Shown here piece after piece: positions 9,028 through 18,645 of a DNA stretch of 64,000 nucleotides. A program made the translations under genes and the position numbers. Source of the DNA: Paenibacillus sp. 481 (GTDB lineage: Bacteria > Bacillota > Bacilli > Paenibacillales > Paenibacillaceae). The notes under the pieces were generated by a model that had not been told where the DNA came from, ran no database searches, and saw only the letters and a program-made list of their open reading frames with translations. The first letter of the stretch is position 1. Every line of letters starts with the position of its first letter. Location of the stretch: NCBI RefSeq assembly GCF_021223605.1, contig NZ_CP075175.1, positions 1,325,001 to 1,389,000 of the forward strand, written 5' to 3'.

Positions 9028-11172
9028 CTACTGGGACTCATCGGATATCCGCTCATCATCTGCTACAGGCTCATCTTCCTGCTCGTTGCGCAGCGATTGC
9101 AAAATGGTGCGTGCCAGCTTGTCGCCAATTCCGACTGGGCGGAAATCTTCAACCGCAGCCTCGCGTATTTTTTTAAGCGAGCCAAAATGCTTGAGCAGCA
9201 TTTTGCGCCGCTTCTCGCCAATGCCCGGAATCGAATCCAATGCCGATGTAACCATCGATTTGGCACGCCGCTCGCGGTGAAACGTAATGGCGAAGCGATG
9301 CACCTCGTCTTGGATGCGCTGCAACAAGTAAAATTCTTGACTGTCTCGCGGCAGCGGCACGACTTGCGGCGGATCGCCAGCCATAAGCTGTGCCGTTTTG
9401 TGCTTGGCATCTTTGACTAAGCCGCAGACCGGCACAGCAAGTCCAAGCTCATTTTCCAGCACGTCAAGCGCAGCAGATATTTGTCCTCGCCCGCCGTCCA
9501 CAATAATGAGGCCTGGCAGCTCCAACTGCTCCTTGAGCACGCGCTCATAACGGCGGCGAATCACTTCTCGCATCGTTTCATAATCGTCAGGGCCTTGTAC
9601 GGTCCGTACTTTATATTTGCGATATTCCTTCTTATCTGGCTTACCGTCAACAAATACGACCATTGCAGACACCGGGTCAGCACCTTGGATGTTAGAGTTA
9701 TCAAATGCCTCGATACGGCCGCCTGCAATATCAATCCCTATGGCCTCACCTAATCGTTCGACTGCGTGCAGCGTACGCTCCTCATCACGCTCCAGCAGCT
9801 TAAATTTCTCATTCAGCACTACACGCGCATTGTCTGCGGCCATCGTAATCATTTGCTTTTTCAAACCACGCTTCGGCACAAGCACCTTCGTCTTTAACCA
9901 CTGTTGGAGCGCTTCTACACCTGTATCGGCCTGCTCCTGCAATGTATCTAATTCCGTTGCTTCGTCCGTCTCTTGTTCAGACTCGTGAATGGACTCGCGT
10001 TCCGCTTCCCGCTCCAACTCCGACTCCTGCTTCAGTTCCAACTCCAAGCCCGCTTCCTCCGCATAAGGCTCGGGCAGCAAAATTTCCTTCGGCACGGCTG
10101 GATTCTCACTATAATATTGCGTAACAAACGTCATGAAATCATCGTATGCATGGCCATAGTACGGAAACTTCGTCGTATGACGCTCGATCAACTTCCCTTG
10201 GCGCACGTACAAAATTTGTACACACATCCAACCCTTATCGACCGCATACCCGAATACGTCTCGATCTTGATTGTCTGCCGTATTAATCTTCTGCTTCTCC
10301 ATAATCGCATCAATCGCCAATAACTGATCACGGTACTCCTTGGCCCGCTCAAAATGAAGTTCTTCTGCCGCTTCCTCCATTTTACGCTTTAATTCTTTCT
10401 TAATCTCATCGTGGCCACCGTTCAGAAATTTCGCAATCTCCTGCACCATCGTTTCATACTGCACTTCCGTGACTTCCTCTACACACGGGGCCAAGCACTG
10501 CCCGATATGGTAATACAAGCAGACCCGATCCGGCAGTGTGCGACATTTGCGCAGCGGATATAAGCGATCAAGCAGCTTTTTCGTCTGCTGGGCTGCATAC
10601 GAATTCGGATAAGGGCCGAAATACTTCGCCTTATCCTTAAACACTTTGCGAGTCACCTCCAAGCGGGGATGGCGCTCGTTCGTAATTTTTATATAAGGAA
10701 ACGTCTTATCATCTTTCAGCAAGACGTTATAACGCGGATGATGCTTCTTAATCAAGTTACACTCTAAAATGAGCGCCTCCATATTGGACGAGGTAACAAT
10801 ATACTCAAAATCACGTATTTCAGACACCAAACGCTGCGTCTTCCCGTCATGACTACCTGAAAAATAAGAGCGGACGCGATTTTTTAACACTTTCGCTTTC
10901 CCTACATATATGATGTGGCCATCGCGATTTTTCATCAAATAGCAGCCTGACGAATCAGGGAGCAGAGCAAGCTTATTGCGGATACGTTCCAACGCTTGTT
11001 CACGTTCCTCAAGGTCTTTGCCCGTCAGCTCCTGCTCTTTCTCGTCTACGTATCGTTCATGCCAACGTTCCTTCCAGCGCTCAGAGCGCGAGATAGCAGG
11101 CTTTTCTATTTCAGCTGCACCATTCCCGCCATTCCCTTTATGGGATGGGTGTTGCTTGTCATCTTCACTCAA
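9028..11172 (-). CDS. uvrC: UvrABC excinuclease subunit C
   Basis: UvrC makes the 3' and 5' incisions in nucleotide excision repair. The 714 residues comprise a GIY-YIG nuclease domain (about 75-155, [19 protein letters not shown]), a UVR motif for UvrB binding (about 268-300), the RNase H-like 5' nuclease domain ([11 protein letters not shown] to [14 protein letters not shown]) and C-terminal HhH motifs ([13 protein letters not shown]). It is longer than usual because of a charged N-terminal extension of about 60 residues and a Glu-rich insertion of about 45 residues (near 380-425). The TTG start has AAAGGAG 8 nt upstream. The uvrC / trxA / sdh proximity mirrors Bacillus. Confidence 0.97.
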   Translation of the reverse strand: MSEDDKQHPSHKGNGGNGAAEIEKPAISRSERWKERWHERYVDEKEQELTGKDLEEREQALERIRNKLALLPDSSGCYLMKNRDGHIIYVGKAKVLKNRVRSYFSGSHDGKTQRLVSEIRDFEYIVTSSNMEALILECNLIKKHHPRYNVLLKDDKTFPYIKITNERHPRLEVTRKVFKDKAKYFGPYPNSYAAQQTKKLLDRLYPLRKCRTLPDRVCLYYHIGQCLAPCVEEVTEVQYETMVQEIAKFLNGGHDEIKKELKRKMEEAAEELHFERAKEYRDQLLAIDAIMEKQKINTADNQDRDVFGYAVDKGWMCVQILYVRQGKLIERHTTKFPYYGHAYDDFMTFVTQYYSENPAVPKEILLPEPYAEEAGLELELKQESELEREAERESIHESEQETDEATELDTLQEQADTGVEALQQWLKTKVLVPKRGLKKQMITMAADNARVVLNEKFKLLERDEERTLHAVERLGEAIGIDIAGGRIEAFDNSNIQGADPVSAMVVFVDGKPDKKEYRKYKVRTVQGPDDYETMREVIRRRYERVLKEQLELPGLIIVDGGRGQISAALDVLENELGLAVPVCGLVKDAKHKTAQLMAGDPPQVVPLPRDSQEFYLLQRIQDEVHRFAITFHRERRAKSMVTSALDSIPGIGEKRRKMLLKHFGSLKKIREAAVEDFRPVGIGDKLARTILQSLRNEQEDEPVADDERISDESQ

Positions 11173-11288
11173 ACGGGCATCTCCTTTCCGCTTGTTCCCC
11201 TATTGTTCCCCTTTTCTTATTGTATACGAGTGAGCAACAAAGAAAAAGCCTTCCTAACAGGAAAGCTAGGAAAGCTTTGTAAGAGCTA

Positions 11289-12359
11289 TTAATTACCGTA
11301 TGCCGGCCTAAAGCTGGCCACGATCTTATGAAGCTCATCTTTGTATGTTGCGTATTTGTAATTTACAACACCCGCGATGACATGATGATAATAATCTTGT
11401 GTACCTACAACCGTGTAAATATATGTACTATTATCCTCTTTCATGATCAGTTCCATCGCAGGGTCACCGTTTTTAAGGGTCACACGTCGCTCTGATGATA
11501 CGCTAACTTTAGCTGGAAATTGTTCTTTTATTTCTTCCACATAAGTATCCAGTGTGTAAGTTGTAGCCAGCTCACTTCTTTTGTAAGAGTTTATGTACAG
11601 TAAACGTTGCTCTCTTTTATCTTTAATGGCAAGACCGGTCTCACGATCAGCATCGAACTTATAATCATGAATCCAGTCCTCAGTCGCTGTAATCTGAAAT
11701 AAACCATCATTCGTTCTGAACTTCTTCTCCGCCGCGACAGCGGAATCCGAAGCTATAGCACGAATACCAAAAAAGACGAACAGCATCGCCACAACAGCAC
11801 TTATGGAAAATGTAATTAGCAATACGATATTTTTTCTTTTGCTGACTTCAAATAAATCCCTTACATTCACGACAAATGTATCGGCCAACATGTCGCCTAG
11901 ACGCTGCTTCTTCCTCGATGCCAGTACGGCAACACCAGCTGGCAACGCTCCAATTAAGATCGGATTCGCTTCAATTAAACGCATGAAAGAACGAATGAGC
12001 GACTTCACAATGCCTGGCGGCTTACCATCCCGCTTCACCACTTGAATCCGCAGCACAAATTTGCCTAATGTGTAGCCTGTCAGCCCTTCTAAAAACAAAA
12101 AATAAGCGCAAATTAACGCTAACCAACTAATTAGCAACCAACTCGACGCCGTCTTATTATGTTCAAAAAGAAATAACCCCGCGAGCAAACTCCCTAAAAA
12201 TACGAAATCGATGACATACGCAGCCCAGCGCTTGAAAAAAAGGGAGGCTCCGTAGGTAGAAGCAACGTCCTCCATCGTCATTTGATGTTGTTTCCGTTCT
12301 GGAGGATTTACATCATCCAAATTAAATCCTTTAAAGCTTTCCACTTGCTGTTCAGTCAC
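11289..12359 (-). CDS. RDD-family membrane protein
   Basis: A 356-residue protein. A cytoplasmic N-terminus is followed by an RDD domain (about 40-150; LFFKRWAAYVIDFVFLGSLL and GYTGYTLGKFVLRIQVVKRDGKPP-type pattern) with two or three membrane helices. One more membrane segment (near 178-200) leads to an extracytoplasmic domain of about 150 residues that looks like a small mixed alpha/beta fold. The GTG at 12359 is preferred because AGGTGG is 6 nt upstream; the longer ORF has no such site. Function unknown. Confidence 0.75.
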   Translation of the reverse strand: MTEQQVESFKGFNLDDVNPPERKQHQMTMEDVASTYGASLFFKRWAAYVIDFVFLGSLLAGLFLFEHNKTASSWLLISWLALICAYFLFLEGLTGYTLGKFVLRIQVVKRDGKPPGIVKSLIRSFMRLIEANPILIGALPAGVAVLASRKKQRLGDMLADTFVVNVRDLFEVSKRKNIVLLITFSISAVVAMLFVFFGIRAIASDSAVAAEKKFRTNDGLFQITATEDWIHDYKFDADRETGLAIKDKREQRLLYINSYKRSELATTYTLDTYVEEIKEQFPAKVSVSSERRVTLKNGDPAMELIMKEDNSTYIYTVVGTQDYYHHVIAGVVNYKYATYKDELHKIVASFRPAYGN

Positions 12360-12499
12360 AGCGACCCACCTCGTTCTAATCTTGTTGTATATGTCCTGAT
12401 GGAACATATCACAAATCAAACGATCAATCTATACAAATAATGGGTTGAAAAGTTAATAAAGTATGTACATTCATCGTGATCACGTACTGCAAGACAACC

Positions 12500-12545
12500 A
12501 AAAAAACCCTCCCTTGAAAGAGAGAGCTCTAACGTCGGGAGGGTT
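12500..12545 (-). terminator. trxA terminator
   Basis: Nine-base arms (12505-12513 and 12537-12545) with TTTTTT beyond the minus-strand 3' arm, directly after the trxA stop codon. Confidence 0.8.
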
Positions 12546-12557
12546 ATGTGTGTTGAA

Positions 12558-12878
12558 TTATTGATGTTTACCGATCAAGTTCTTCAATGCATCTTTAGAT
12601 TGCAAGCCTACAACTTTATCAACAGGCTGGCCGTCTTTGAATGCGATGAGTGTAGGGATGCTCATTACGCCAAAGCGGGAAGCAGACTCTGGATTCTCGT
12701 CCACGTTTACTTTTGCCACTGTAGCTGCACCAGCGAGATCCGCATCCAACTCATCCAAGATTGGAGCGATTTGTTTGCAAGGACCACACCAAGGTGCCCA
12801 GAAATCAACGAGAACTACACCTTTTTTATCTTCAACATCAGACTTAAATGATTTGTCAGACACATTTACGATTGCCAT
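12558..12878 (-). CDS. trxA: Thioredoxin
   Basis: A 106-residue classical thioredoxin, the cytoplasmic disulfide reductant. It has the WCGPC active site with C31 and C34, a buried aspartate in VLVDFW and the cis-proline loop MSIPTLIAFKDG. The ATG at 12878 has AAAGGAGG 9 nt upstream; the longer ORF to 13052 has no support. It is monocistronic with its own terminator and has a palindrome in the promoter region. Confidence 0.96.
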   Translation of the reverse strand: MAIVNVSDKSFKSDVEDKKGVVLVDFWAPWCGPCKQIAPILDELDADLAGAATVAKVNVDENPESASRFGVMSIPTLIAFKDGQPVDKVVGLQSKDALKNLIGKHQ

Positions 12879-12920
12879 GATAGGTTCCTCCTTTATTATA
12901 AAGAGCTTATATTCTGAGTC

Positions 12921-12966
12921 AACAAGTAAAGTATACCACAGTTCGGTCACTTTTGCGAAAGTGACC
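12921..12966 (-). promoter_or_regulatory. trxA promoter with 22-bp palindrome
   Basis: On the minus strand an extended -10 element TGGTATACT lies about 55 nt before the trxA ATG. A perfect 9-bp inverted repeat (12945-12953 and 12958-12966, loop TGCG) covers the -35 area, a good place for a repressor or redox-regulator operator. The protein that would bind it is not known. Confidence 0.4.
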
Positions 12967-13129
12967 AGTACAATTGTACCCAATTTGTCACACCCTAAGT
13001 AGGGCCAATACTTTACAGTCGTAGCGCAGTTCGATATACTATATACGAGCAAATTGGGTTAAAATACCTGTCATCGTTGTATGATACAGCTCATTGCGAC
13101 GATAAGACATAACAGATGGAGGACTCGCT

Positions 13130-13279
13130 ATGGAAGTAAGAAACGTCGACCCTCGAGAGCATGTTATGGAAGAGCCGCGGGATGACTTGGGTGATACATT
13201 CATGGGCTTTGCAGCCATGGGCGGTTTCATGACTGTCGTCTTCTTCGGCATGGTGATCGTGAAGTTCATTCTTGAATAA
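13130..13279 (+). CDS. Small single-span membrane protein (possibly YqzM-like)
   Basis: A 49-residue ORF with a good ribosome site (GGAGG, 7 nt before ATG). The acidic N-terminal half (EEPRDDLGD) is followed by one hydrophobic segment of about 25 residues (GFAAMGGFMTVVFFGMVIVK). Length and the R-D-D/G-F pattern recall the YqzM family of Bacillus small membrane proteins, but I cannot confirm it. A terminator follows. Confidence 0.6.
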   Translation: MEVRNVDPREHVMEEPRDDLGDTFMGFAAMGGFMTVVFFGMVIVKFILE

Positions 13280-13321
13280 TTGAGAAGCTTGATGACTGCT
13301 TCAGTCACCTAACATGCCCAA

Positions 13322-13356
13322 GGTCCGGTTCGCACGTGAGCGACCGGGCTTTTTAT
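13322..13356 (+). terminator. Terminator after the 49-residue ORF
   Basis: GC-rich hairpin CCGGTTCGC ... GCGACCGG with one bulged base, followed by TTTTTATT. Confidence 0.65.
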
Positions 13357-13395
13357 TATGAACATCTCATAACGTATTGCTTGGAGGTCATTTTA

Positions 13396-14154
13396 TTGGA
13401 TTCGTTCCATCCCCGATCACGCAAAATGTCGGCGCCATTTGTTCCATTACACTCCATCATCATGTTAGGACTTTTATTGACCGCGACAATATGCTGTTCG
13501 TTATTAGGCATGTACGTAAGAGCATATACGGGCCGAACCATTTACACCTTCCTCAACTGGGATATGTTCTTGGCATGGGTTCCTGTTGGCTTCGCCTGTA
13601 TGCTACATCTTGTTTTTTATCATATGCAACCTAAACAGTGGCCGCGCACCTTGCTGATCACAGTCGTCGGCTTGCTATGGTTATTATTTTTTCCGAACTC
13701 CGCCTATTTAATCACCGATATGCTGCATCTGTTCATCCATTTCAAACCTGAACCTGGTGTTCGCTTCACACACGATATTGAATTTTGGTATCATTTGATC
13801 TTATTTTTTTCTGCTGCCCTAATCGGGGTCTTGTTAAGCTTCTATTCGTTATACACCGTTCAACAGGTCGTAAAAAAAGCGTACGGTGCCGCTACGAGTT
13901 GGGCGTTTGCCATTATCGTGTTGTTGTTGAGCAGCTTTGGCATTTATATCGGCAGGTTTGTGCGCTGGAATAGCTGGGATGTGTTTGTGAGACCTGATCG
14001 GATTGTACAGGATATCGTTATGATCGTGACAGATGAGCAGAAGCTGAAGCTGTTTGTGCCATTTGTGCTTATCCTGTTTGCTGTGCAAGGATTCGTTCAC
14101 TGTGTGTTAAGTGCAATTGCTACCTTTCATTCGAAATCGCTACCACCAAAATAA
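13396..14154 (+). CDS. DUF1361 membrane protein
   Basis: A 252-residue polytopic membrane protein with about six hydrophobic helices. Conserved DUF1361 stretches are visible: LFFPNSAYLITDMLHL, the FWYHLILFFSAALIGVLL helix and the RFVRWNSWDV segment. The TTG at 13396 has GGAGG 8 nt upstream, so the longer ORF is not used. The function of the family is unknown. Confidence 0.8.
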   Translation: MDSFHPRSRKMSAPFVPLHSIIMLGLLLTATICCSLLGMYVRAYTGRTIYTFLNWDMFLAWVPVGFACMLHLVFYHMQPKQWPRTLLITVVGLLWLLFFPNSAYLITDMLHLFIHFKPEPGVRFTHDIEFWYHLILFFSAALIGVLLSFYSLYTVQQVVKKAYGAATSWAFAIIVLLLSSFGIYIGRFVRWNSWDVFVRPDRIVQDIVMIVTDEQKLKLFVPFVLILFAVQGFVHCVLSAIATFHSKSLPPK

Positions 14155-14265
14155 AAGGCCCGTAGACCCCTTTTACTCGATACTACAAGATTAAAGCGCT
14201 GTGTTTATTGTGACGACAATTCCCGCTCCATTACGCGACTCCATTTGAATCACGACCACGTAACA

Positions 14266-14311
14266 TGAAAAAACCGTCTAACACCACGCTTACAGCGGTG
14301 TTAGACGGTTT
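14266..14311 (-). terminator. dnaI terminator
   Basis: A 15-bp perfect stem (14271-14285 and 14297-14311), followed on the minus strand by a run of T residues, past the dnaI stop codon. Confidence 0.85.
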
Positions 14312-14331
14312 GTCGCCTATCATTTAGGATG

Positions 14332-15297
14332 CTATTGTTTGGGAGCCGGCCCGTTGCCACGTTTATTGCTACCTTGAACCTCAATAATATTCACAAAAGG
14401 ACGTATCCGGTCCATAATCCGCTCTGCTTTATGAATATCTTCGCCATCACGCGTATAGCTAAAATGCTTCATTAAACCATCCATATCATAGTTGGACGTA
14501 TACAGTGTCGGCTTACGATTCATCCGATAATTCAAGATCGAGCCGAGCACATGGTCGCGTACCCAAGGTGTCATATTTTCAGCACCAATATCGTCAAACA
14601 CGAGCAGATCCGCTTCCTTCATCATCTCGATCGTATCGCGCAGCTTTTGCGGCTCTTGGAACATTGACTTCAAGTCCTCAACGAATTCGGGCATGTACAC
14701 GATGACGCCCGTATAATCAACCCGTGCCAACTCGTATAGCACATAGCTCATTAAGTACGTCTTGCCCGTGCCGAACGGCCCGTACAAATACAGACCTTCT
14801 GGCTGCAAGCCGTTCTCTTTAATTTGAACGGCATACTCCATGACAGCCGTAACAGCCGGAGTACGCTCATAATCATTGCGAATCATCTCTTCTGGCGAAT
14901 AGCCTTGCTTGAACGCCGTTTCGTCTACATAGAACGAACGCACGCGATTTTGAATCGTACGCTGACGTTCATAAGCGGTAAGCTTTTTGCACGGTACTTT
15001 CCGATCGTAGATGAGCGCATGGCCATTAACATTTTCAGCACTCAGCATTGTGTAGTGACCACGAAAGTCGTTCTGACAATTATCGAGTCCCGGACAATTC
15101 GAACAGCGACGATATTCGGTTAAATATTGATATAACTTACTCATATTAATTCGCAGTGTTCGGTCGTCCAACCAAGGATACTTGCTCCTGAATTGCATAA
15201 TGAGCGGATCTTCTAACATTTCCGCCATCTTTTGCTCCGCTTGAGCCCGCCTTCCACTAAGCGGCAACTGCTTCATAATGTCACCTAATGATTCCAT
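14332..15297 (-). CDS. dnaI: Primosomal protein DnaI (helicase loader)
   Basis: AAA+ ATPase that loads the replicative helicase during initiation and restart. The 321 residues include an N-terminal zinc-binding set C65/C68/C74/H81 (CSNCPGLDNC), as in Bacillus DnaI, then a AAA+ core with Walker A GPFGTGKT (173-180), Walker B LLVFDDIG and a C-terminal sensor region. The ATG has AGGAGGTG 6 nt upstream. It follows dnaB in the same direction with a 54-nt gap, the classic dnaB-dnaI pair. Confidence 0.95.
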   Translation of the reverse strand: MESLGDIMKQLPLSGRRAQAEQKMAEMLEDPLIMQFRSKYPWLDDRTLRINMSKLYQYLTEYRRCSNCPGLDNCQNDFRGHYTMLSAENVNGHALIYDRKVPCKKLTAYERQRTIQNRVRSFYVDETAFKQGYSPEEMIRNDYERTPAVTAVMEYAVQIKENGLQPEGLYLYGPFGTGKTYLMSYVLYELARVDYTGVIVYMPEFVEDLKSMFQEPQKLRDTIEMMKEADLLVFDDIGAENMTPWVRDHVLGSILNYRMNRKPTLYTSNYDMDGLMKHFSYTRDGEDIHKAERIMDRIRPFVNIIEVQGSNKRGNGPAPKQ

Positions 15298-15351
15298 GCG
15301 CAACACCTCCTTCTTCGTCTGATTAGCTATAATAACGTATAATTTCAATAA

Positions 15352-16923
15352 TTAACGACTGCCTCCATCGAGACGCTTAGCAAGCTCCAGCGCCCGATCT
15401 AAATCAGCCTGCGATAAAGTCTTGCCACCTGGTGTTTGCTTGGGTTGCACAACTGGAATAACGGGCTTCGCTGGCTTATTGCCATATCTGCCTCGATTGC
15501 GTGCTTGTCCGTTACTAGCGCTCCGCGTTCCCTGCCCATCTTTCGCTTGCAGTTGCTGCGTCTGCTGGCCTTGCTGACGAATATACAGCACCGCTTGTTC
15601 GTACGTCTTCACTTGCTTCGCTAACATATTCGTGACGATCGCTTCCACAAAGTTACGATTCAAGCGCTGCTCGGAGCCTTCAGCCAACATCGTCATTAAA
15701 TAGTGGATGAGCACATTAATCACTTCATCAGGCAATTTATAATTCAAGTCCATTTTAGTAAACATATCAAGAAATGAATCGGGTACCGCACCTGGGAAAA
15801 ATCGCTCCAGCAAGCGCGTATACGGCGTGTTGCGCAGCATCATATTGTACTGATGCACATCGCACTTGCTCTGAAATTGCGTAGGCACTTCCACGTAAAA
15901 TTCCATTTGCACCGCGACTTCTTGCTCCTGCTCATGCTCGGGGGTTGCCGCTGGCTGTGCTGAGCGTGCCTCCTGAGCATTCGACATTTTGCTCTGTTCC
16001 CGTTCACGCCATTCGCTGCGACGTTTATTTTGGCGGAAATGCAAATGTGCACGATGCTGCAATTCGTCCAGTATAATTCGGCCGTCTGATTCAAACACGC
16101 CATCCTCATCCAACAAACGACACGTTTCCTGCAACGTGAGATCGAATTTGCGCACAACATGATTAATGATGCCCATACTTTCACGATCATATCGCAACTT
16201 CTCTACAAAAGAACGATTGAACGACTGCTTCGGAAAGCGTGTAATAATGTCGGCGTAATTCAAATCAGTAGCTGTATCCGTTCCGTTCTCCGCACTGTTG
16301 CTTGAACTGCGGCTTGGAGCTACTTCTTGTAGCGCTTGCTCCAACTCGTAGTCAATCACGTGCGTATTGAGACGAAATAGCTCATAGAACGGGATTGAAA
16401 TATTTTCACGCTGCACCTCTGCCTGCCTACAGTCAAAAGGTTCCTTTGTACCAAATTGCTCGCGCAGTGACAGCACTGCATATTTGCCTACTTTGTCGCG
16501 CAGCAACAACGTTAGATGCTGCGTCTGGAAAAAATCATTCGGGCTTAGCGGCTGCTGAAGCTCGTATTCGAACATATAATCATCCGCATCCGGCATGAGC
16601 AAACGGGACGTTTGCAGCAGCCCAACGGCTTCTAATTTAGACGATTGCTCAATAAAGTAAGCACGTCCCTTTTCACTCGGTTCTAATCCTAGCAGCAAAA
16701 ATAACCGCCGCTGCGAATCCACCACCGAATATCCGACTTGGTCGGCTGGAACGTGCTGACTGAGAAGGTGGTACAGTCCGATCGCAAACGCCCCAACCAT
16801 CGGTTGGTAAACGTGCGACAGCATTTTGTTGTCTAATTCGCTAAGACTGAATTCTCGGTACGTCACATAGCGATGATGCTCTGTAAAATGAAGCATATTT
16901 GACATCCGCATCGCGTTTATCAC
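15352..16923 (-). CDS. dnaB: Replication initiation and membrane attachment protein DnaB
   Basis: Firmicute DnaB (not the helicase) acts with DnaD and DnaI to remodel origins and recruit helicase. About 523 residues. The N-terminal DDBH1-like region (MLSHVYQPMVGAFAIGLYHLL) is characteristic, and the C-terminal DDBH2/DnaB_2 region (LNRNFVEAIVTNML) is near residues 410-450. It also has a Gln/Glu-rich middle stretch. Candidate starts are GTG 16923 (GGAGG 5 nt upstream) and ATG 16911; a further ATG at 16953 lies at a likely extended -10 element (TGTTACAAT) and is less likely. Confidence 0.9.
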   Translation of the reverse strand: MINAMRMSNMLHFTEHHRYVTYREFSLSELDNKMLSHVYQPMVGAFAIGLYHLLSQHVPADQVGYSVVDSQRRLFLLLGLEPSEKGRAYFIEQSSKLEAVGLLQTSRLLMPDADDYMFEYELQQPLSPNDFFQTQHLTLLLRDKVGKYAVLSLREQFGTKEPFDCRQAEVQRENISIPFYELFRLNTHVIDYELEQALQEVAPSRSSSNSAENGTDTATDLNYADIITRFPKQSFNRSFVEKLRYDRESMGIINHVVRKFDLTLQETCRLLDEDGVFESDGRIILDELQHRAHLHFRQNKRRSEWREREQSKMSNAQEARSAQPAATPEHEQEQEVAVQMEFYVEVPTQFQSKCDVHQYNMMLRNTPYTRLLERFFPGAVPDSFLDMFTKMDLNYKLPDEVINVLIHYLMTMLAEGSEQRLNRNFVEAIVTNMLAKQVKTYEQAVLYIRQQGQQTQQLQAKDGQGTRSASNGQARNRGRYGNKPAKPVIPVVQPKQTPGGKTLSQADLDRALELAKRLDGGSR

Positions 16924-16953
16924 CTTCTCCTCCGTGCTTTCATGTTTACTCAT

Positions 16954-17396
16954 TGTAACACAAAAAGCACCCCCTCGTCCGACAAAATGGTGGTAACGGC
17001 AACAGGTATCAGCAAGAAAAGACACCTGCTTGAGTAGTATCTCCGGTTTTTTTGGATGCGCACAAAAATTCATTAATTGATTTAAATACGCAATTAAATA
17101 TAAAATTTAAATTTTATGTGTGATTTAACTATTAAACATATTATTTAATTATTCAATTGATATTTTGGTATTAAATTTTAAATTAATAAATTAAATATTT
17201 TTTCACCTAAAATATGTATCAAGAAGTGAGGTGATGTGTTATTATTCATGATGTGGAATATAAATACTTGGAAAAAGGAGGAGCAAAGCAAGCAGATGTA
17301 AATAATTCATCATGAATGCACAGATAAGCAGGCATCAAAGAAAGATCATGATCTATTTTGTTAATCTTTGAAAACATTTTTAAGGAGTGATAGGAC
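16954..17396. other. AT-rich intergenic region upstream of the lectin gene
   Basis: About 440 bp with no gene. From about 17080 to 17215 the sequence is almost only A and T, far from the balanced composition around it. Further on are GGAGG motifs without a real ORF and a 10-bp perfect inverted repeat (17244-17253 and 17308-17317) with a 54-nt gap. It may be a promoter or UP-element area, or a mark of acquired DNA. Confidence 0.5.
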
Positions 17397-17954
17397 ATGT
17401 TTCAATCTCTGACAGCTAATCGTAACAAAGTGATGATTTTATTTTTATGCTTTTGTTTCATGCTTCTCATGATTGCAAGTCCAGCGAAGAATGTATCCGC
17501 AGCTGAAGAAAATGCACCATTCGTACCGAACGGTACATACGTGCTTTACGCTAAACATAGCAACAAAGTGTTAGAAGTCGAGAAATATGGCACTCATGAT
17601 GGTGCAAAAATTCATCAATGGAGCTACACAGGCGGCACGAATCAGCAGTGGAGAATCGTAGACGCTGGTGGCGGTACTTTTTCCATCGTATCAGCGCACA
17701 GTGGTAAAGTGTTAGAAGCCGAGCATTTCGGTACACATAATGGAGCAAAAATACACCAATGGAGCAACACAGGCGGTTCGAATCAACTGTGGAGATTTGT
17801 TGACACAGGTGATGGTTACTATACAATCGTTTCCGCACACAGCGGAAAAGTCATTGAAGTGGAACAGTTCGCTTCCAAAGATGGCGGAAAAGTACATCTG
17901 TGGAGTAACTCAGGCGGTCTGAACCAACAATGGAGAGTCAAAAAAATATTTTAA
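17397..17954 (+). CDS. Secreted ricin-B-type beta-trefoil lectin
   Basis: A 185-residue exported protein. The signal peptide (about 1-37, hydrophobic ILFLCFCFMLLMIA core) ends near VSA-AEE. The rest is one ricin-type beta-trefoil built of three homologous repeats of about 45 residues, each with a Q-x-W motif (NQQW, NQLW, NQQW) and a repeated HSGKVLE/HNGAKIHQWS pattern. Such domains bind sugars, often galactose or xylan; here no catalytic domain is attached. RBS AAGGAG lies 9 nt before ATG and a terminator follows. It may be a secreted carbohydrate-binding or cell-surface protein; its partner is unknown. Confidence 0.88.
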   Translation: MFQSLTANRNKVMILFLCFCFMLLMIASPAKNVSAAEENAPFVPNGTYVLYAKHSNKVLEVEKYGTHDGAKIHQWSYTGGTNQQWRIVDAGGGTFSIVSAHSGKVLEAEHFGTHNGAKIHQWSNTGGSNQLWRFVDTGDGYYTIVSAHSGKVIEVEQFASKDGGKVHLWSNSGGLNQQWRVKKIF

Positions 17955-17960
17955 CGTATA

Positions 17961-17994
17961 AAAAGAGCTAGGGATCATCCCCTAGCTCTTTACT
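17961..17994. terminator. Bidirectional terminator, lectin / flavodoxin-fold gene
   Basis: A strong hairpin (AAAGAGCTAGGG paired with CCCTAGCTCTTT around 17962-17991) with a 5-6 nt loop, between convergent genes. Confidence 0.8.
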
Positions 17995-18005
17995 TGTATC
18001 TAGCA

Positions 18006-18548
18006 CTACTTCTGTGCTTTCAATATCACATTCAACGCCCTTGCCTCAGCGAGTGTTTGCGTATCTTCTAATATATCGCCAGGCTTAGAGCCGCGGCCGA
18101 TAATCCAACCTTCAAATTGCATGCCCATAAAGTCAAAAATGTGCCGGAATTGCTGTACCAGCGCTAAACCATTCATTTTCGCCTGTGGTCCGCCGACGAT
18201 GACAACATAAGCTTTCTTGCCTTTCATTCGCTCTTTGAATTGCAAAGAATCGTCACGCAAACATTGCGACCAGCGATCGATGAACGTCTTCATATGCCCT
18301 GACATACCGTACCAATAAAGCGGCGTTGCAAATACAATCGCATCGTGCTCCATCATCTCGCGTACGAGTTGATTCATATCATCATCAATCGGGGAAAATC
18401 CGTTCGGATCATGACGTTGATCCACAATGGGTTCCAGTCGTTTGTCTCGCAACTGTACCGTTGTTGACTCGATTCCTTCTGTAACAATCGCGGTTAGCTG
18501 CTCCGTATTGCCACCATCGCGAGCGCTGCCTTGCACAATAAACATCAT
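18006..18548 (-). CDS. NADPH-dependent FMN reductase / flavodoxin-fold protein
   Basis: A 180-residue flavodoxin-like protein (NADPH-dependent FMN reductase family). The phosphate-binding loop is QGSARDGGNTEQL near the N-terminus, and the flavin-edge motif TPLYWYGMSGHMKTFIDRW is typical of this family and of YwqN-like quinone or azo reductases. Start is ATG 18548 (or the next ATG, 18545) after a modest GGGG site. Likely a cytoplasmic flavin-dependent reductase; substrate unknown. Confidence 0.85.
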   Translation of the reverse strand: MMFIVQGSARDGGNTEQLTAIVTEGIESTTVQLRDKRLEPIVDQRHDPNGFSPIDDDMNQLVREMMEHDAIVFATPLYWYGMSGHMKTFIDRWSQCLRDDSLQFKERMKGKKAYVVIVGGPQAKMNGLALVQQFRHIFDFMGMQFEGWIIGRGSKPGDILEDTQTLAEARALNVILKAQK

Positions 18549-18645
18549 GATCGCCCCTATCCAACAATTTAGATATATGCCAGTCTTAAATGACAATGAC
18601 TGGGCCAATCATTCAAGCTTAGCGTACAAACTCCGGCTTCGCAAC

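Noticed and set aside
12558-13052. Longer trxA ORF with 58 extra N-terminal residues
   Set aside because: The extension covers the promoter palindrome and lacks a ribosome site, while ATG 12878 has AAAGGAGG and gives the standard thioredoxin length.
17281-17305. Strong GGAGG followed by ATG-TAA before the lectin gene
   Set aside because: The spacing is too long (about 14 nt) and the ORF is only a start and stop codon; no evidence for a translated or regulatory minimal ORF.
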